DNA of 9,708 nt, taken from the NCBI GenBank assembly GCA_902766185.1, contig CACXCQ010000187.1, positions 1 through 9,708 on the forward strand, read 5' to 3'. The translations under genes were made by a program, and so were the position numbers. This DNA comes from an uncultured Eubacteriales bacterium (lineage in GTDB: Bacteria; Bacillota; Clostridia; Peptostreptococcales; Anaerovoracaceae). Under the pieces are notes generated by a model. That model made no database searches and was not told the DNA's origin. It saw nothing but the letters and a program-made list of their open reading frames with translations. Positions 1-6,234 of the stretch are shown one piece after another; the stretch's first letter is position 1; every line of letters starts with the position of its first letter.

Positions 1-39
1 CGTTTTCTCAGGCACTCTTGCTTCCACGCTTATGTCTTC

Positions 40-1125
40 CTACTCTTCCAGATTGCTTTCTTTTTCTATGTAGATGGGCCGCTGCTTTGTCTCCAGGTAC
101 ATGCGGCCGATGTATTCTCCGATGACGCTGAGCACCGCGATGATCATGCCGCCGAAAAACAGCAGCAGACAGATCAGGGATTCGTAGCCCGGCACGTCTT
201 TGCCCACGATCAGGGTCTTCAGCAGTTCGACGACCAGGTAGACCACCGCACCCGCGCTGATGATCCCTCCCATCATCCCCATGAACTTCAAAGGCGCCTG
301 GGCAAAATCCAGAAATCCCGCGATGGCGTATTTCGTCAGGCTCCATATGGACCACTTGGTCTCACCCGAAAGCCTCTGCACATTCTCAAACTCAATCCAT
401 CTCGTATCGAAACCCACCCAGGCGAAGATTCCCTTGGAGAACCGCTGGGTCTCCGGCATGCTGACGATGGCCTTCACCATCTGCCGGCTCATCATGCGGT
501 AATCCACCGCGCCGTCCACGATCTCGATATCGCTGAACCGGTTCATGATCTTATAGAATCCCCTGGCAAAAGCGCTGCGGATCCTGGGCTCGCCCTTTCT
601 GGATACTCTCCTGGCCGCGCAGCTGTCGCATCCCGTCTCTTCGATGGTCCTGACCATCTCCCGGATCAGTTCCGGCGGGTGCTGCAGATCTGCGTCCATG
701 ATCACCACGTGATCCGCGCCCCTGCCGCCACGGGATTCGATGCTGGCCTTCAGCCCCGCGTACATCGCCGCTTCCTTGCCGAAATTCCGGCTGAAAGAAA
801 TGTAGCGGACCACGGTCAGATCAGGCTCTTCATCCTGCCTCGTCACCGGCTCCGTCGCTCCGCCGGCCCCGGCCATGGCGATTTCCCGGATCATCTCCAG
901 CGTATTGTCCGTGCTTCCGTCGTCCACAAAAATGTACGAGAAATCATATCCGGGAATGGTGCGGACCACCTCCTGGACCGCATCATAAAACGCGTCGATA
1001 TTCTCCGCTTCATTGTAACAGGGAACGACCACATCGACGATCTTCGTCTCCCGCTCTTCCAAAGGCTGGACGGGCATTTTCTCTTCCGGGGCTGAATCCT
1101 CCGGGCGCAATACTTCCTGATTCAT
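40..1125 (-). CDS. GtrB/CsbB-like polyprenyl-phosphate glycosyltransferase (GT2 family)
   Basis: This 361-residue membrane glycosyltransferase is predicted to move a sugar from a nucleotide donor onto undecaprenyl phosphate at the inner face of the membrane, feeding cell-wall or surface-glycan decoration. The GT2 core starts near residue 30 (VDVVVPCYNEAENI), with VDDGSTDNT at about 67-75 and the DxD-type metal/nucleotide motif DADLQHP at 144-150. Residues 225-265 (RFSKGIFAWVGF, then SGETKWS) are typical of the DPM1/GtrB subfamily. Two membrane segments lie at about 281-303 and 316-338, followed by GEYIGRMYLETKQRP, the usual tail of GtrB, YfdH and CsbB relatives. It is longer than the usual 310-330 residues because of an N-terminal extension and a polar insert around 84-102. 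The ATG at 1125 has no clear Shine-Dalgarno. Met17 (start at 1077) is preceded by GGAAGAG and may be the true start. Acceptor and sugar are unknown. No flippase partner is visible in the window. Confidence 0.9.
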   Translation of the reverse strand: MNQEVLRPEDSAPEEKMPVQPLEERETKIVDVVVPCYNEAENIDAFYDAVQEVVRTIPGYDFSYIFVDDGSTDNTLEMIREIAMAGAGGATEPVTRQDEEPDLTVVRYISFSRNFGKEAAMYAGLKASIESRGGRGADHVVIMDADLQHPPELIREMVRTIEETGCDSCAARRVSRKGEPRIRSAFARGFYKIMNRFSDIEIVDGAVDYRMMSRQMVKAIVSMPETQRFSKGIFAWVGFDTRWIEFENVQRLSGETKWSIWSLTKYAIAGFLDFAQAPLKFMGMMGGIISAGAVVYLVVELLKTLIVGKDVPGYESLICLLLFFGGMIIAVLSVIGEYIGRMYLETKQRPIYIEKESNLEE

Positions 1126-1131
1126 GGAATC

Positions 1132-1160
1132 AGTTTACACCAGCACGGCCAAAATCGCAA
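1132..1160 (-). promoter_or_regulatory. Weak candidate promoter for the glycosyltransferase gene
   Basis: Reading leftward, TTGCGA (1160-1155) and TAAACT (1137-1132) are separated by 17 bases, each with two mismatches to the sigma-A consensus. Transcription would begin at about 1125, on the first candidate ATG. That would make the message leaderless or favour the internal start at 1077. This is an inference from spacing and consensus only. Confidence 0.3.
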
Positions 1161-1209
1161 TATAAAAGCCCCGGAAGGCGCCCGCCTTACGGCGGTGCCC
1201 TCCGGGGCC
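1151..1209 (-). terminator. Intrinsic terminator of the saccharopine-dehydrogenase-like gene
   Basis: On the minus strand a long GC-rich hairpin (arms about 1191-1208 and 1168-1186, loop GTAA, with one bulge and two mismatches; outer arm TCCGGGGC against GCCCCGGA) is followed by TTTTATATTGCGATTTT. That is a standard rho-independent terminator, 66 bases beyond the stop at 1275. A second small perfect hairpin (GCCGGA / TCCGGC, 1226-1243) lies between the stop codon and it. It insulates the downstream glycosyltransferase gene. Confidence 0.85.
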
Positions 1210-1274
1210 TGTTTCTCACTTACTTGCCGGATCTGCTTCCGGCCTTGCTTACAGCCTGTTGACTGTTCGACGGC

Positions 1275-2561
1275 TTATTTGCCTACTGCTTCCAGGAAAG
1301 CTTTCTCGTTCAGCTCGTCGGAGTACTCGGAATCCATCTCTCTGATGCCGGCGGGGAACTCGTACTTGGCCAGTCTTTCTACGAATGGATCGGGATCGAA
1401 GTGCTCAGGACCCCATGCGCCCGGCTCGTTCCAGATGCCCTTGGCAATCAGTTCCATCATGATGACGGGGCCTACCGCAGTCTGCGCAACGACGGAGTTG
1501 GTGGTGTACTTCTTGATGCACTCCTGGTTGTCCGCTACCTGATACAGGTAAACGCTTCTGTACTTGCCGTCCTTCCAGCCGGTGACCCATGTGCCCGCGC
1601 AGCCTTTGCCGGTCATGGTCATGGTGGCGTCTACCGGAGACGGGATGACCTTGCAGACGAAGTCTCTCGGGGTGATCTCGGAATCGCCGACCTTGATGGT
1701 CTGTCTCTTGTTGTCCAGACCCCACTCGTGCAGTACCATCAGCTTCGCTCTGAAGTCCGCGGGAACGCCGTACTTGAAGGTGACTCTGTTGCAGTCGATC
1801 TCTCTGGGTACCAGCAGAACTTCTTCGTGCTCAACGTTGACTACCTCGACATCGCCGATGCCGCCGGGGAAGTTGAAGATCTCAGGCTCGGAGAACTGCT
1901 TCGTGCAGAACCAGTGGCCTTCGGGGAACTCTTCGTTCTTTTCCCAGATCACCGGGGGCTGCAGGCATTCTTCGATGGTGGTCCATACGGAGAATCCGAA
2001 ATCGGAATCGGTGTTGCCGTAGTTGTCGCCGTCACGGACATCTACCCTGTCGATCTTGTCGAAGAGGTGCTTTGCCGCGTACTTGGCAAATACGTCAGCC
2101 ATTCCGGGCTCAACGCCGGAACCGCAGATCGCGATCTTACCGGAAGCTTCCCACTCCTTCTGCTTCGCGAACTGATAGTCACCCAGCTTGATGTAGGACA
2201 GCTCGTAGGGCTTCTCCGGATGCTCTGTACCCAGTGTCATGGCGCAGTCCAGATAGCCGATTCCGCATTCCAGACAGGTATCAAAAATCGTTTCATTCAT
2301 TCTGGGATCGCAGGCGTTCATGGCGAAGTCAATGTCGTGAGCCTTGATCACGGCCTTGATGCTGTCGGCATCCATGGCGTTGATCTGTGCCGGGACGAAC
2401 TTGCCGCCGCCGCAGATCTCATTCGCAACCTTATCCGCTCTCGCTTCATCATAGTCGGAAACAACGACCTTCTCTGCCCAGTCGCCCTCTGCTCCGGCTC
2501 TTGCGATGATTTTCGCTGCGGATGTTCCTACTCCACCTGCTCCGATGATCAATAATTTCAT
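1275..2561 (-). CDS. Saccharopine dehydrogenase-fold NAD(P)-dependent oxidoreductase
   Basis: This is a 428-residue cytosolic oxidoreductase of the saccharopine dehydrogenase superfamily. The N-terminus MKLLIIGAGGVG carries the GxGGxG dinucleotide-binding turn (residues 7-12). An acidic residue follows at the end of strand 2 (VVVSDYDEARADKVA, about 32-46), which by family knowledge favours NAD over NADP. GSGVEPGMADVFA (147-159) and the C-terminal stretch TTNSVVAQTAVGP ... GAWGPE ... DPF (353-393) match the catalytic/C-terminal domain of bacterial members. The family makes or cleaves secondary amines joining an amino acid to a keto acid or aldehyde (saccharopine, carboxynorspermidine), or deaminates lysine. 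The exact substrate is not readable, and no nspC, lysine or polyamine genes lie nearby. A good Shine-Dalgarno (GGAGG, 2573-2569) sits 7 bases before the ATG. It has its own promoter and terminator, so it is probably monocistronic, although readthrough from the AraC gene upstream is possible. Confidence 0.85.
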   Translation of the reverse strand: MKLLIIGAGGVGTSAAKIIARAGAEGDWAEKVVVSDYDEARADKVANEICGGGKFVPAQINAMDADSIKAVIKAHDIDFAMNACDPRMNETIFDTCLECGIGYLDCAMTLGTEHPEKPYELSYIKLGDYQFAKQKEWEASGKIAICGSGVEPGMADVFAKYAAKHLFDKIDRVDVRDGDNYGNTDSDFGFSVWTTIEECLQPPVIWEKNEEFPEGHWFCTKQFSEPEIFNFPGGIGDVEVVNVEHEEVLLVPREIDCNRVTFKYGVPADFRAKLMVLHEWGLDNKRQTIKVGDSEITPRDFVCKVIPSPVDATMTMTGKGCAGTWVTGWKDGKYRSVYLYQVADNQECIKKYTTNSVVAQTAVGPVIMMELIAKGIWNEPGAWGPEHFDPDPFVERLAKYEFPAGIREMDSEYSDELNEKAFLEAVGK

Positions 2562-2623
2562 CTTACTACCTCCATATTAACTGATTTGCTGTAACAACAA
2601 TTGTTCACTTTAATTCATTGAAC

Positions 2624-2630
2624 TTGTACT
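2624..2630. promoter_or_regulatory. Candidate AraC-regulator site (TTGTACT) at the transcription start
   Basis: The 7-mer TTGTACT (8-mer TTGTACTT) lies about 3-9 bases downstream of the predicted start of transcription of the oxidoreductase gene. The same 7-mer occurs twice in the region upstream of the neighbouring AraC-type regulator (4258-4264 and 4270-4276). A site at this position would normally repress. A perfect 10-bp palindrome, AACAATTGTT (2596-2605), lies further down the leader. The match is seen; the binding is inferred. Confidence 0.35.
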
Positions 2631-2639
2631 TTCGGTTAA

Positions 2640-2668
2640 ATTTTAGCCCTGTCTGAATGTTTTTGCAA
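2640..2668 (-). promoter_or_regulatory. Sigma-A-type promoter of the oxidoreductase gene
   Basis: On the minus strand TTGCAA (2668-2663) and TAAAAT (2645-2640) are separated by exactly 17 bases, with two and one mismatches to TTGACA/TATAAT. The predicted start is near 2633, which gives a leader of about 70 bases before the ATG at 2561. Confidence 0.65.
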
Positions 2669-2708
2669 CAATAAATGTGTCCCATAAGAGTACTTATTTG
2701 CTATCTAT

Positions 2709-4244
2709 TTACTTGCTGTCGATCAGCACCAGTTCCGCACCGATCCCCCGGAAGATGGCCCGGATGCTCAGGGCGTCCGAAGCCGCGAACGTCTCCGAGG
2801 AAATGGCCGCTTCTGTGGTCAGATCATCCAGCAGAGCTGCCCGGGGATCCACATCCTTTTTGCCTCCCGTGGACATCTCGATGCGGCGCATGACGTTCTC
2901 CGCGTCCAGTCGCCAGCGGAGAATGCGGAACTCTCCGTCGAACCCGTTGCAGCGGATCAGGAACTCCGCCTCCTCGTCGTAGTGGCGGGCGATCCGCAGC
3001 AGATCCTCCTGGCTTCCGATCCGCTTCAGGGACCGGACCACGTTCTCGTCGAAGTTGTACATGAGGATGCTCATGCTGTCCAGTTTCCCCGGGAAACGGC
3101 ATCTGGTGGTGACGATGTAGCTGTCCCCGGAGGCGACGATATTCTCGTTCATCGCGATCAGTTTGTCGAAGGGCTCTGCCAGCACCTTGTTGGCGGGCCG
3201 CTCCATGATATCCGCAAGGGCAGGCCTGCCTTTGTATACCTCCGCGAAATCGTCGTAGATATCCACGTCCACGATGACGGGTCTGGCCCTGTACTTGTCC
3301 ATGTAATCCGCATAGACGCCGGTGACCTGGCGGCGGATCGCTTCCTCGATCCGTGCCGGCGGGCAGAGGGTGTATCTGGCCTCGATCTCTCTGCTGAAGA
3401 TCTTGCCGATGTACTTCTTGCGGTATTCCAGAGGATGCATGCCGAACCACTGCTCGAAATGCTTGATGTAGTAACGCACCGCGGAGAATCCGGTCTCCTC
3501 TGCAATGGCGCCGATCTTCTTATTGGTCCCAAGGAGCAGCTTTTCCGATTCCTCCACCCGGATGTAGCTGAGCAGATCCTGGAAGCTCAGGCCCGTGGCC
3601 TCCTTGATGATATGGGACAGGTAGTAGATGCTCAGGTGTTCCCGCTCAGCGATCTCGCTGAGGGTCAGCTTCCGGTTGTAATTGTCGTACATGTAGTCCG
3701 TGATCCGGTTGAGGCGTCCGGCAAGGATCTTATTCCCCTTGTTTTTGGTCTCGTTCTTGAATTTGCCGTCCTCCATGACGAAGTACTGGAAGTCCGCCAT
3801 GAGGCAGGCGATCAGATTGTGGGCGCTCTCGATCACCTTGTGCTCGTATCCGTAGCCCTTCTGCAGGACCTCCATCATGATCCTGGCCAGAATATTCTTC
3901 AGCACATCCAGACTCTCATCGTGGTCGTCCTCCGTGTCGGTGACGAAGAAATTATTCTTCAGGTTGTCGTAGTAGCGAGCGAAATAGGTGAGATCCAGCT
4001 GAAGCATCATGACCATGTTGTCTTCGCCGGTGCTTTCGAAGCTGTGCATCTCCCGGTCATTGAGGATGTAGATATCGCCCTGCCGCAGGGAATAGGTGTA
4101 GTATCCGTTCCGCATGGTCACGCTGCCCTCCAGCACGTAGACCACCTCCATGTCGTCATGAAAATGGATCGGATACTCCTCGATATTCGCCGTGATCACA
4201 TTCACGGGAAGCTCGTTCTTGTAGACGATTCTTTCTTTTAACAT
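2709..4244 (-). CDS. AraC-family transcriptional regulator with C-terminal extension
   Basis: This 511-residue DNA-binding regulator has three parts. An N-terminal cupin-type sensor covers about residues 12-85; HFHDDMEVVYVLEG (27-40) carries the usual His/Glu positions of the ligand pocket. A mostly helical linker follows (100-175). The AraC double helix-turn-helix spans about 178-278: first helix pair LTLSEIAEREHLS (193-205), second IGAIAEETGFS (244-254), then the family signature HFEQWFGMHPLEYR (262-275). Ordinary AraC proteins of this type stop near residue 280-300. Here about 230 residues follow, with beta-rich stretches (SILMYNFDE about 392-400; GEFRILRWRLD 437-447; a strand-like C-terminus). 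They recall the beta-sandwich that ends the GH39-like module of some Clostridial AraC regulators, which suggests a sugar or polysaccharide-derived signal; this part is inference. A Shine-Dalgarno (AGAGG, 4256-4252) lies 7 bases from the ATG. No terminator is evident after the stop, so some transcription may enter the oxidoreductase gene. Confidence 0.88.
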   Translation of the reverse strand: MLKERIVYKNELPVNVITANIEEYPIHFHDDMEVVYVLEGSVTMRNGYYTYSLRQGDIYILNDREMHSFESTGEDNMVMMLQLDLTYFARYYDNLKNNFFVTDTEDDHDESLDVLKNILARIMMEVLQKGYGYEHKVIESAHNLIACLMADFQYFVMEDGKFKNETKNKGNKILAGRLNRITDYMYDNYNRKLTLSEIAEREHLSIYYLSHIIKEATGLSFQDLLSYIRVEESEKLLLGTNKKIGAIAEETGFSAVRYYIKHFEQWFGMHPLEYRKKYIGKIFSREIEARYTLCPPARIEEAIRRQVTGVYADYMDKYRARPVIVDVDIYDDFAEVYKGRPALADIMERPANKVLAEPFDKLIAMNENIVASGDSYIVTTRCRFPGKLDSMSILMYNFDENVVRSLKRIGSQEDLLRIARHYDEEAEFLIRCNGFDGEFRILRWRLDAENVMRRIEMSTGGKKDVDPRAALLDDLTTEAAISSETFAASDALSIRAIFRGIGAELVLIDSK

Positions 4245-4257
4245 TTCTCCGCCTCTT

Positions 4258-4276
4258 TTGTACTGTTTTTTGTACT
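4258..4276. promoter_or_regulatory. Tandem TTGTACT repeats upstream of the AraC-type gene
   Basis: TTGTACT occurs at 4258-4264 and 4270-4276, the same orientation, 12 bases apart, directly in front of the AraC gene's Shine-Dalgarno. AraC-family proteins commonly bind direct repeats about one helical turn apart, so this may be an autoregulatory operator. A third copy sits at the oxidoreductase promoter (2624-2630). Confidence 0.4.
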
Positions 4277-4386
4277 TAAATTTTTTTCTGAGATTCGGTT
4301 TGTTGGTGTTATGTTAACCCGTGTTCTTTTTTGAACGGTTCGGTTTCAACAATCGATATTTCCCGATTTTTTAACGATTTCTCGGG

Positions 4387-4517
4387 TTATCCACAGATTT
4401 TCAGGAATTGTATACGATTTTATCCAAAGGCAGGTGTGGATAACCATTTTTTTACTGTTGTTGAAATTTCAACGTCGAGACTTGTCAAGTGTTATTTTTT
4501 GGTTAACGTTATCCACA
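4387..4517. promoter_or_regulatory. DnaA-box cluster (three perfect TTATCCACA sites)
   Basis: Perfect 9-base DnaA boxes are at 4387-4395 (+), 4435-4443 (-) and 4509-4517 (+). All three share the 10-mer GTTATCCACA. A one-mismatch box, TTATCCAAA, is at 4420-4428 (+), and weaker candidates are at 4529-4537 and 4670-4678. DnaA binds these sites to start replication at oriC, to regulate promoters, or to be titrated at clusters elsewhere. A rough base-composition estimate gives about 0.01 perfect boxes expected by chance in this region, so the cluster is very unlikely to be random. Whether it is the origin cannot be decided here, because dnaA, dnaN and rpmH are absent. Confidence 0.8.
4460..4473. 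repeat. Perfect 14-bp palindrome GTTGAAATTTCAAC
   Basis: The sequence GTTGAAATTTCAAC equals its own reverse complement over all 14 bases. It lies between the second and third DnaA boxes. A half site, TTTCAAC, recurs at 4344-4350. Such a site could bind a dimeric protein. No gene or promoter is immediately attached to it. Confidence 0.6.
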
Positions 4518-4559
4518 GGTTTGATAATTTATCCCGCACTTCAGGGGCAAAAACCCCGG

Positions 4560-4590
4560 GAACGGTGATTTTTAGCCTTTTTCGCCGTTC
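4560..4590. repeat. Inverted repeat / hairpin in the intergenic region
   Basis: GAACGGTGA (4560-4568) pairs with TCGCCGTTC (4582-4590) over 9 bp, including one G-T pair, around a 13-base loop, and is followed on the plus strand by TTTT. It resembles a terminator but has no plus-strand gene in front of it. Just upstream is a short GGGG/CCCC stem (4544-4557) in an otherwise AT-rich region. Confidence 0.5.
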
Positions 4591-4680
4591 TTTTACAGAT
4601 TTTCCCAAAATCATTGTCCCTTACCATAGAAAGTTATGAAAACTCTGGCTTTCGCAAACTAGTATCCGTCTATCCACGGA

Positions 4681-4745
4681 AAAATAGGTGTTCTGACAAC
4701 GATATTATACTTCTTTTGTTATAAAAATAACAGATTTGTTTTACA
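4681..4745. other. Very AT-rich patch (possible DNA unwinding element)
   Basis: GC content over 4681-4740 is 14 of 60 bases (23%), the lowest in the window, and includes TTGTTATAAAAATAACAG. It lies about 165-230 bases from the nearest perfect DnaA box. At a replication origin such a patch next to boxes would be the unwinding site. It might equally be a promoter-associated AT tract. Confidence 0.35.
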
Positions 4746-4831
4746 ATCTTGCGGTCATCCGGCCACTTTTTCATGCACTTTTGCATAACCCCCGCCGCCC
4801 TTTTCATATGGCGCGGACCATCCGGGTATAG

Positions 4832-4837
4832 TATAAT
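4832..4837 (+). promoter_or_regulatory. Consensus -10 box (TATAAT) for the alaX-like operon
   Basis: A perfect TATAAT at 4832-4837 would start transcription near 4844, giving a leader of about 35 bases before the ATG at 4879. The -35 region (about 4809-4814, TGGCGC) is poor, so an activator may be needed. The short leader has no T-box structure. The Shine-Dalgarno AAGGA (4865-4869) is 9 bases from the ATG. Confidence 0.5.
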
Positions 4838-4878
4838 ATGACGTAATCAATCTCAAGAAGAAAGAAGGATCGCTTATC

Positions 4879-6180
4879 ATGACCGCCAGACTTTATCAGC
4901 AGGACGTATACATCAAAGAATGGGACGCGCAGATCACCTCTGTTACCGCCGCCGGAGAACCGGCCGGCGACGCGGGATCCGGTCTCTTCCATGTCACTCT
5001 GGACCAGACCGCATTCTTCCCGGAGGGCGGCGGCCAGAGCTGTGACCTTGGCTTCATCGGGCCTTACCGCGTCACCGATGTTCAGGAGGATGGAGAAGAA
5101 GTCATCCACACGGTGAGCGCGGACGGCGAGCTCCAGTGCGGCGAGCAGCTGCACTGCACCCTGGACTGGCCCAGACGTTTTGATAACATGCAGCGCCACT
5201 GCGGAGAGCACATTCTCTCCGGGATATTCTACGCCCGGTGCGGCGGCGTGAACCGCGGCTTTCATATGGGCGATGACTACATGACCATCGACATCAGTCT
5301 GGAGGACGATCCTACGGATCCGGACACTCCCCGGCCGCAGGAGATCGACATGGATCTGGCGCTGGAATGCGAAGCCCGGGCCAACGAGGTCATCTGGTCC
5401 GACGCGCCGGTCAGCGTCTTCCGCTTCGAGGAGCGGGAGGAGGCGGAACGGATGCCCCTGCGCAAGGCCCTTGCCTTCGATGAGGACATCTCCATCGTCT
5501 GCGTGGGCTCCCCGGAGAACGCGGCGGACTGCGTTGCCTGCTGCGGGACACATCCCTCTACCGCCGGTCAGGTGGGACTGATCAAGATCTACAAAGTCGA
5601 GCACTACAAGAGCATGTTCCGGATCTATTTCGAGGCCGGCGCACGTGCCCTGAAGGATTACGACAATAAACACCGGATCCTCACGGATCTGTCCAACAGT
5701 TACTCCTCCTCCGTGGAGGAATTCCCGGAGAAGCTGAGGGCCCAGGAGGCCAGGCTGGCAGAGGTGAAGGATCAGCTCTATCATGCGAAAAAAGCGCTCA
5801 TCGACAAGGAGTGCGCTGCTCTGGACGCGGCGCTGGCAGACGGGAGCCCCGCCGCCCATACGTGTCCTGGCCAGCCTTTGCATACCCCCGATGCTCCGCT
5901 GATCGTCTGGCCCCTAGAGAACCTTTCTCTGGACGATGCCTTCGACATGGCGAAACGGTACATGAAGAATGCGACGAAGCTGATCCTGCTCTACGCGAAA
6001 CAGGACACCTCCTTCATTCTCGTGTCGAATGGGGAACCGAAGTGCGGCAAGCTGGTCCGGGAATACGCTTCCTTCTACCAGGGCAAAGGCGGCGGAAACG
6101 ACGTGTCGGCAAGAGCGATCTTCAGCAGCGAAGAGAACGCTATGCTCTTCGCGGATCTTCTGGAGAAGCATCTGCGGTAG
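4879..6180 (+). CDS. Long-form alanyl-tRNA editing protein (AlaX / DHHA1 type)
   Basis: This 433-residue hydrolase is predicted to remove wrongly attached serine or glycine from tRNA-Ala in trans, protecting translation from Ala-to-Ser/Gly errors. It resembles the editing half of alanyl-tRNA synthetase without the aminoacylation domain. FFPEGGGQ (46-53) is the conserved glycine loop. HCGEH (107-111) is the HxxxH zinc/catalytic motif, where AlaRS typically has HTAQH. CCGTH (221-225) supplies the C..xH half of the zinc site. A predicted coiled coil spans about 270-320, as between the editing and C-terminal domains of AlaRS. The DHHA1-like C-terminus ends with GKGGGNDVSARA (402-413), the tRNA-elbow-binding glycine motif. 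All key residues seem present, so it should be active. Its length fits the AlaX-L class of 380-440 residues. It starts a plus-strand gene trio and is read away from the DnaA-box region. Confidence 0.93.
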   Translation: MTARLYQQDVYIKEWDAQITSVTAAGEPAGDAGSGLFHVTLDQTAFFPEGGGQSCDLGFIGPYRVTDVQEDGEEVIHTVSADGELQCGEQLHCTLDWPRRFDNMQRHCGEHILSGIFYARCGGVNRGFHMGDDYMTIDISLEDDPTDPDTPRPQEIDMDLALECEARANEVIWSDAPVSVFRFEEREEAERMPLRKALAFDEDISIVCVGSPENAADCVACCGTHPSTAGQVGLIKIYKVEHYKSMFRIYFEAGARALKDYDNKHRILTDLSNSYSSSVEEFPEKLRAQEARLAEVKDQLYHAKKALIDKECAALDAALADGSPAAHTCPGQPLHTPDAPLIVWPLENLSLDDAFDMAKRYMKNATKLILLYAKQDTSFILVSNGEPKCGKLVREYASFYQGKGGGNDVSARAIFSSEENAMLFADLLEKHLR

Positions 6181-6196
6181 GGATCGTCTGCAGCAG

Positions 6197-6222
6197 AAAG
6201 GAGGAACGGCGCAGGTCCTGCG
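6197..6222 (+). promoter_or_regulatory. Strong but misplaced Shine-Dalgarno with hairpin before the lipoprotein gene
   Basis: AAAGGAGG (6197-6204) is an excellent ribosome site, but the only plausible start, ATG 6235, lies 30 bases downstream instead of 5-10. Between them is the near-perfect inverted repeat CGCAGGTCCTGCG (6210-6222), which can fold with a 3-base loop and shorten the effective distance to about 17. No ATG, GTG or TTG occurs in frame at normal spacing. Confidence 0.5.
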
Positions 6223-6234
6223 TCATCGAACTCG

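Larger units (their letters stand above)
4245..4878. other. 634-bp AT-rich non-coding region between divergent genes
   Basis: GC content counted over 4261-4740 is about 35%, against visibly GC-rich coding sequence on both sides. I find no credible gene here. The region separates divergently transcribed blocks and holds the DnaA-box cluster, a 14-bp palindrome, a hairpin, TTGTACT repeats next to the AraC gene, a very AT-rich patch and the promoter of the AlaX gene. It is far larger than two promoters need, which points to an additional function. Confidence 0.8.

Noticed and set aside
1275..2561. Naming the oxidoreductase carboxynorspermidine synthase or lysine dehydrogenase
   Set aside because: The fold is clear but subfamily-defining residues cannot be judged by eye, and the usual partner gene for carboxynorspermidine (nspC) is absent.
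2982..4241. Long plus-strand open frame (419 codons) opposite the AraC gene
   Set aside because: Its composition is that of antisense shadow sequence, and the minus-strand frame has clear cupin and AraC motifs. The same holds for the frames opposite the oxidoreductase (1401-2555) and the surface protein (7989-9287).
4331..4639. 102-codon open frame on the plus strand in the intergenic region
   Set aside because: It begins with TTG without a Shine-Dalgarno, resembles no family and runs through the DnaA boxes and palindromes; AT-rich codons follow the DNA motifs rather than a protein.
4600..4878. T-box riboswitch upstream of the tRNA-editing gene
   Set aside because: Such leaders are common for aminoacyl-tRNA genes in Firmicutes, but no T-box sequence is seen and the predicted leader is only about 35 bases.
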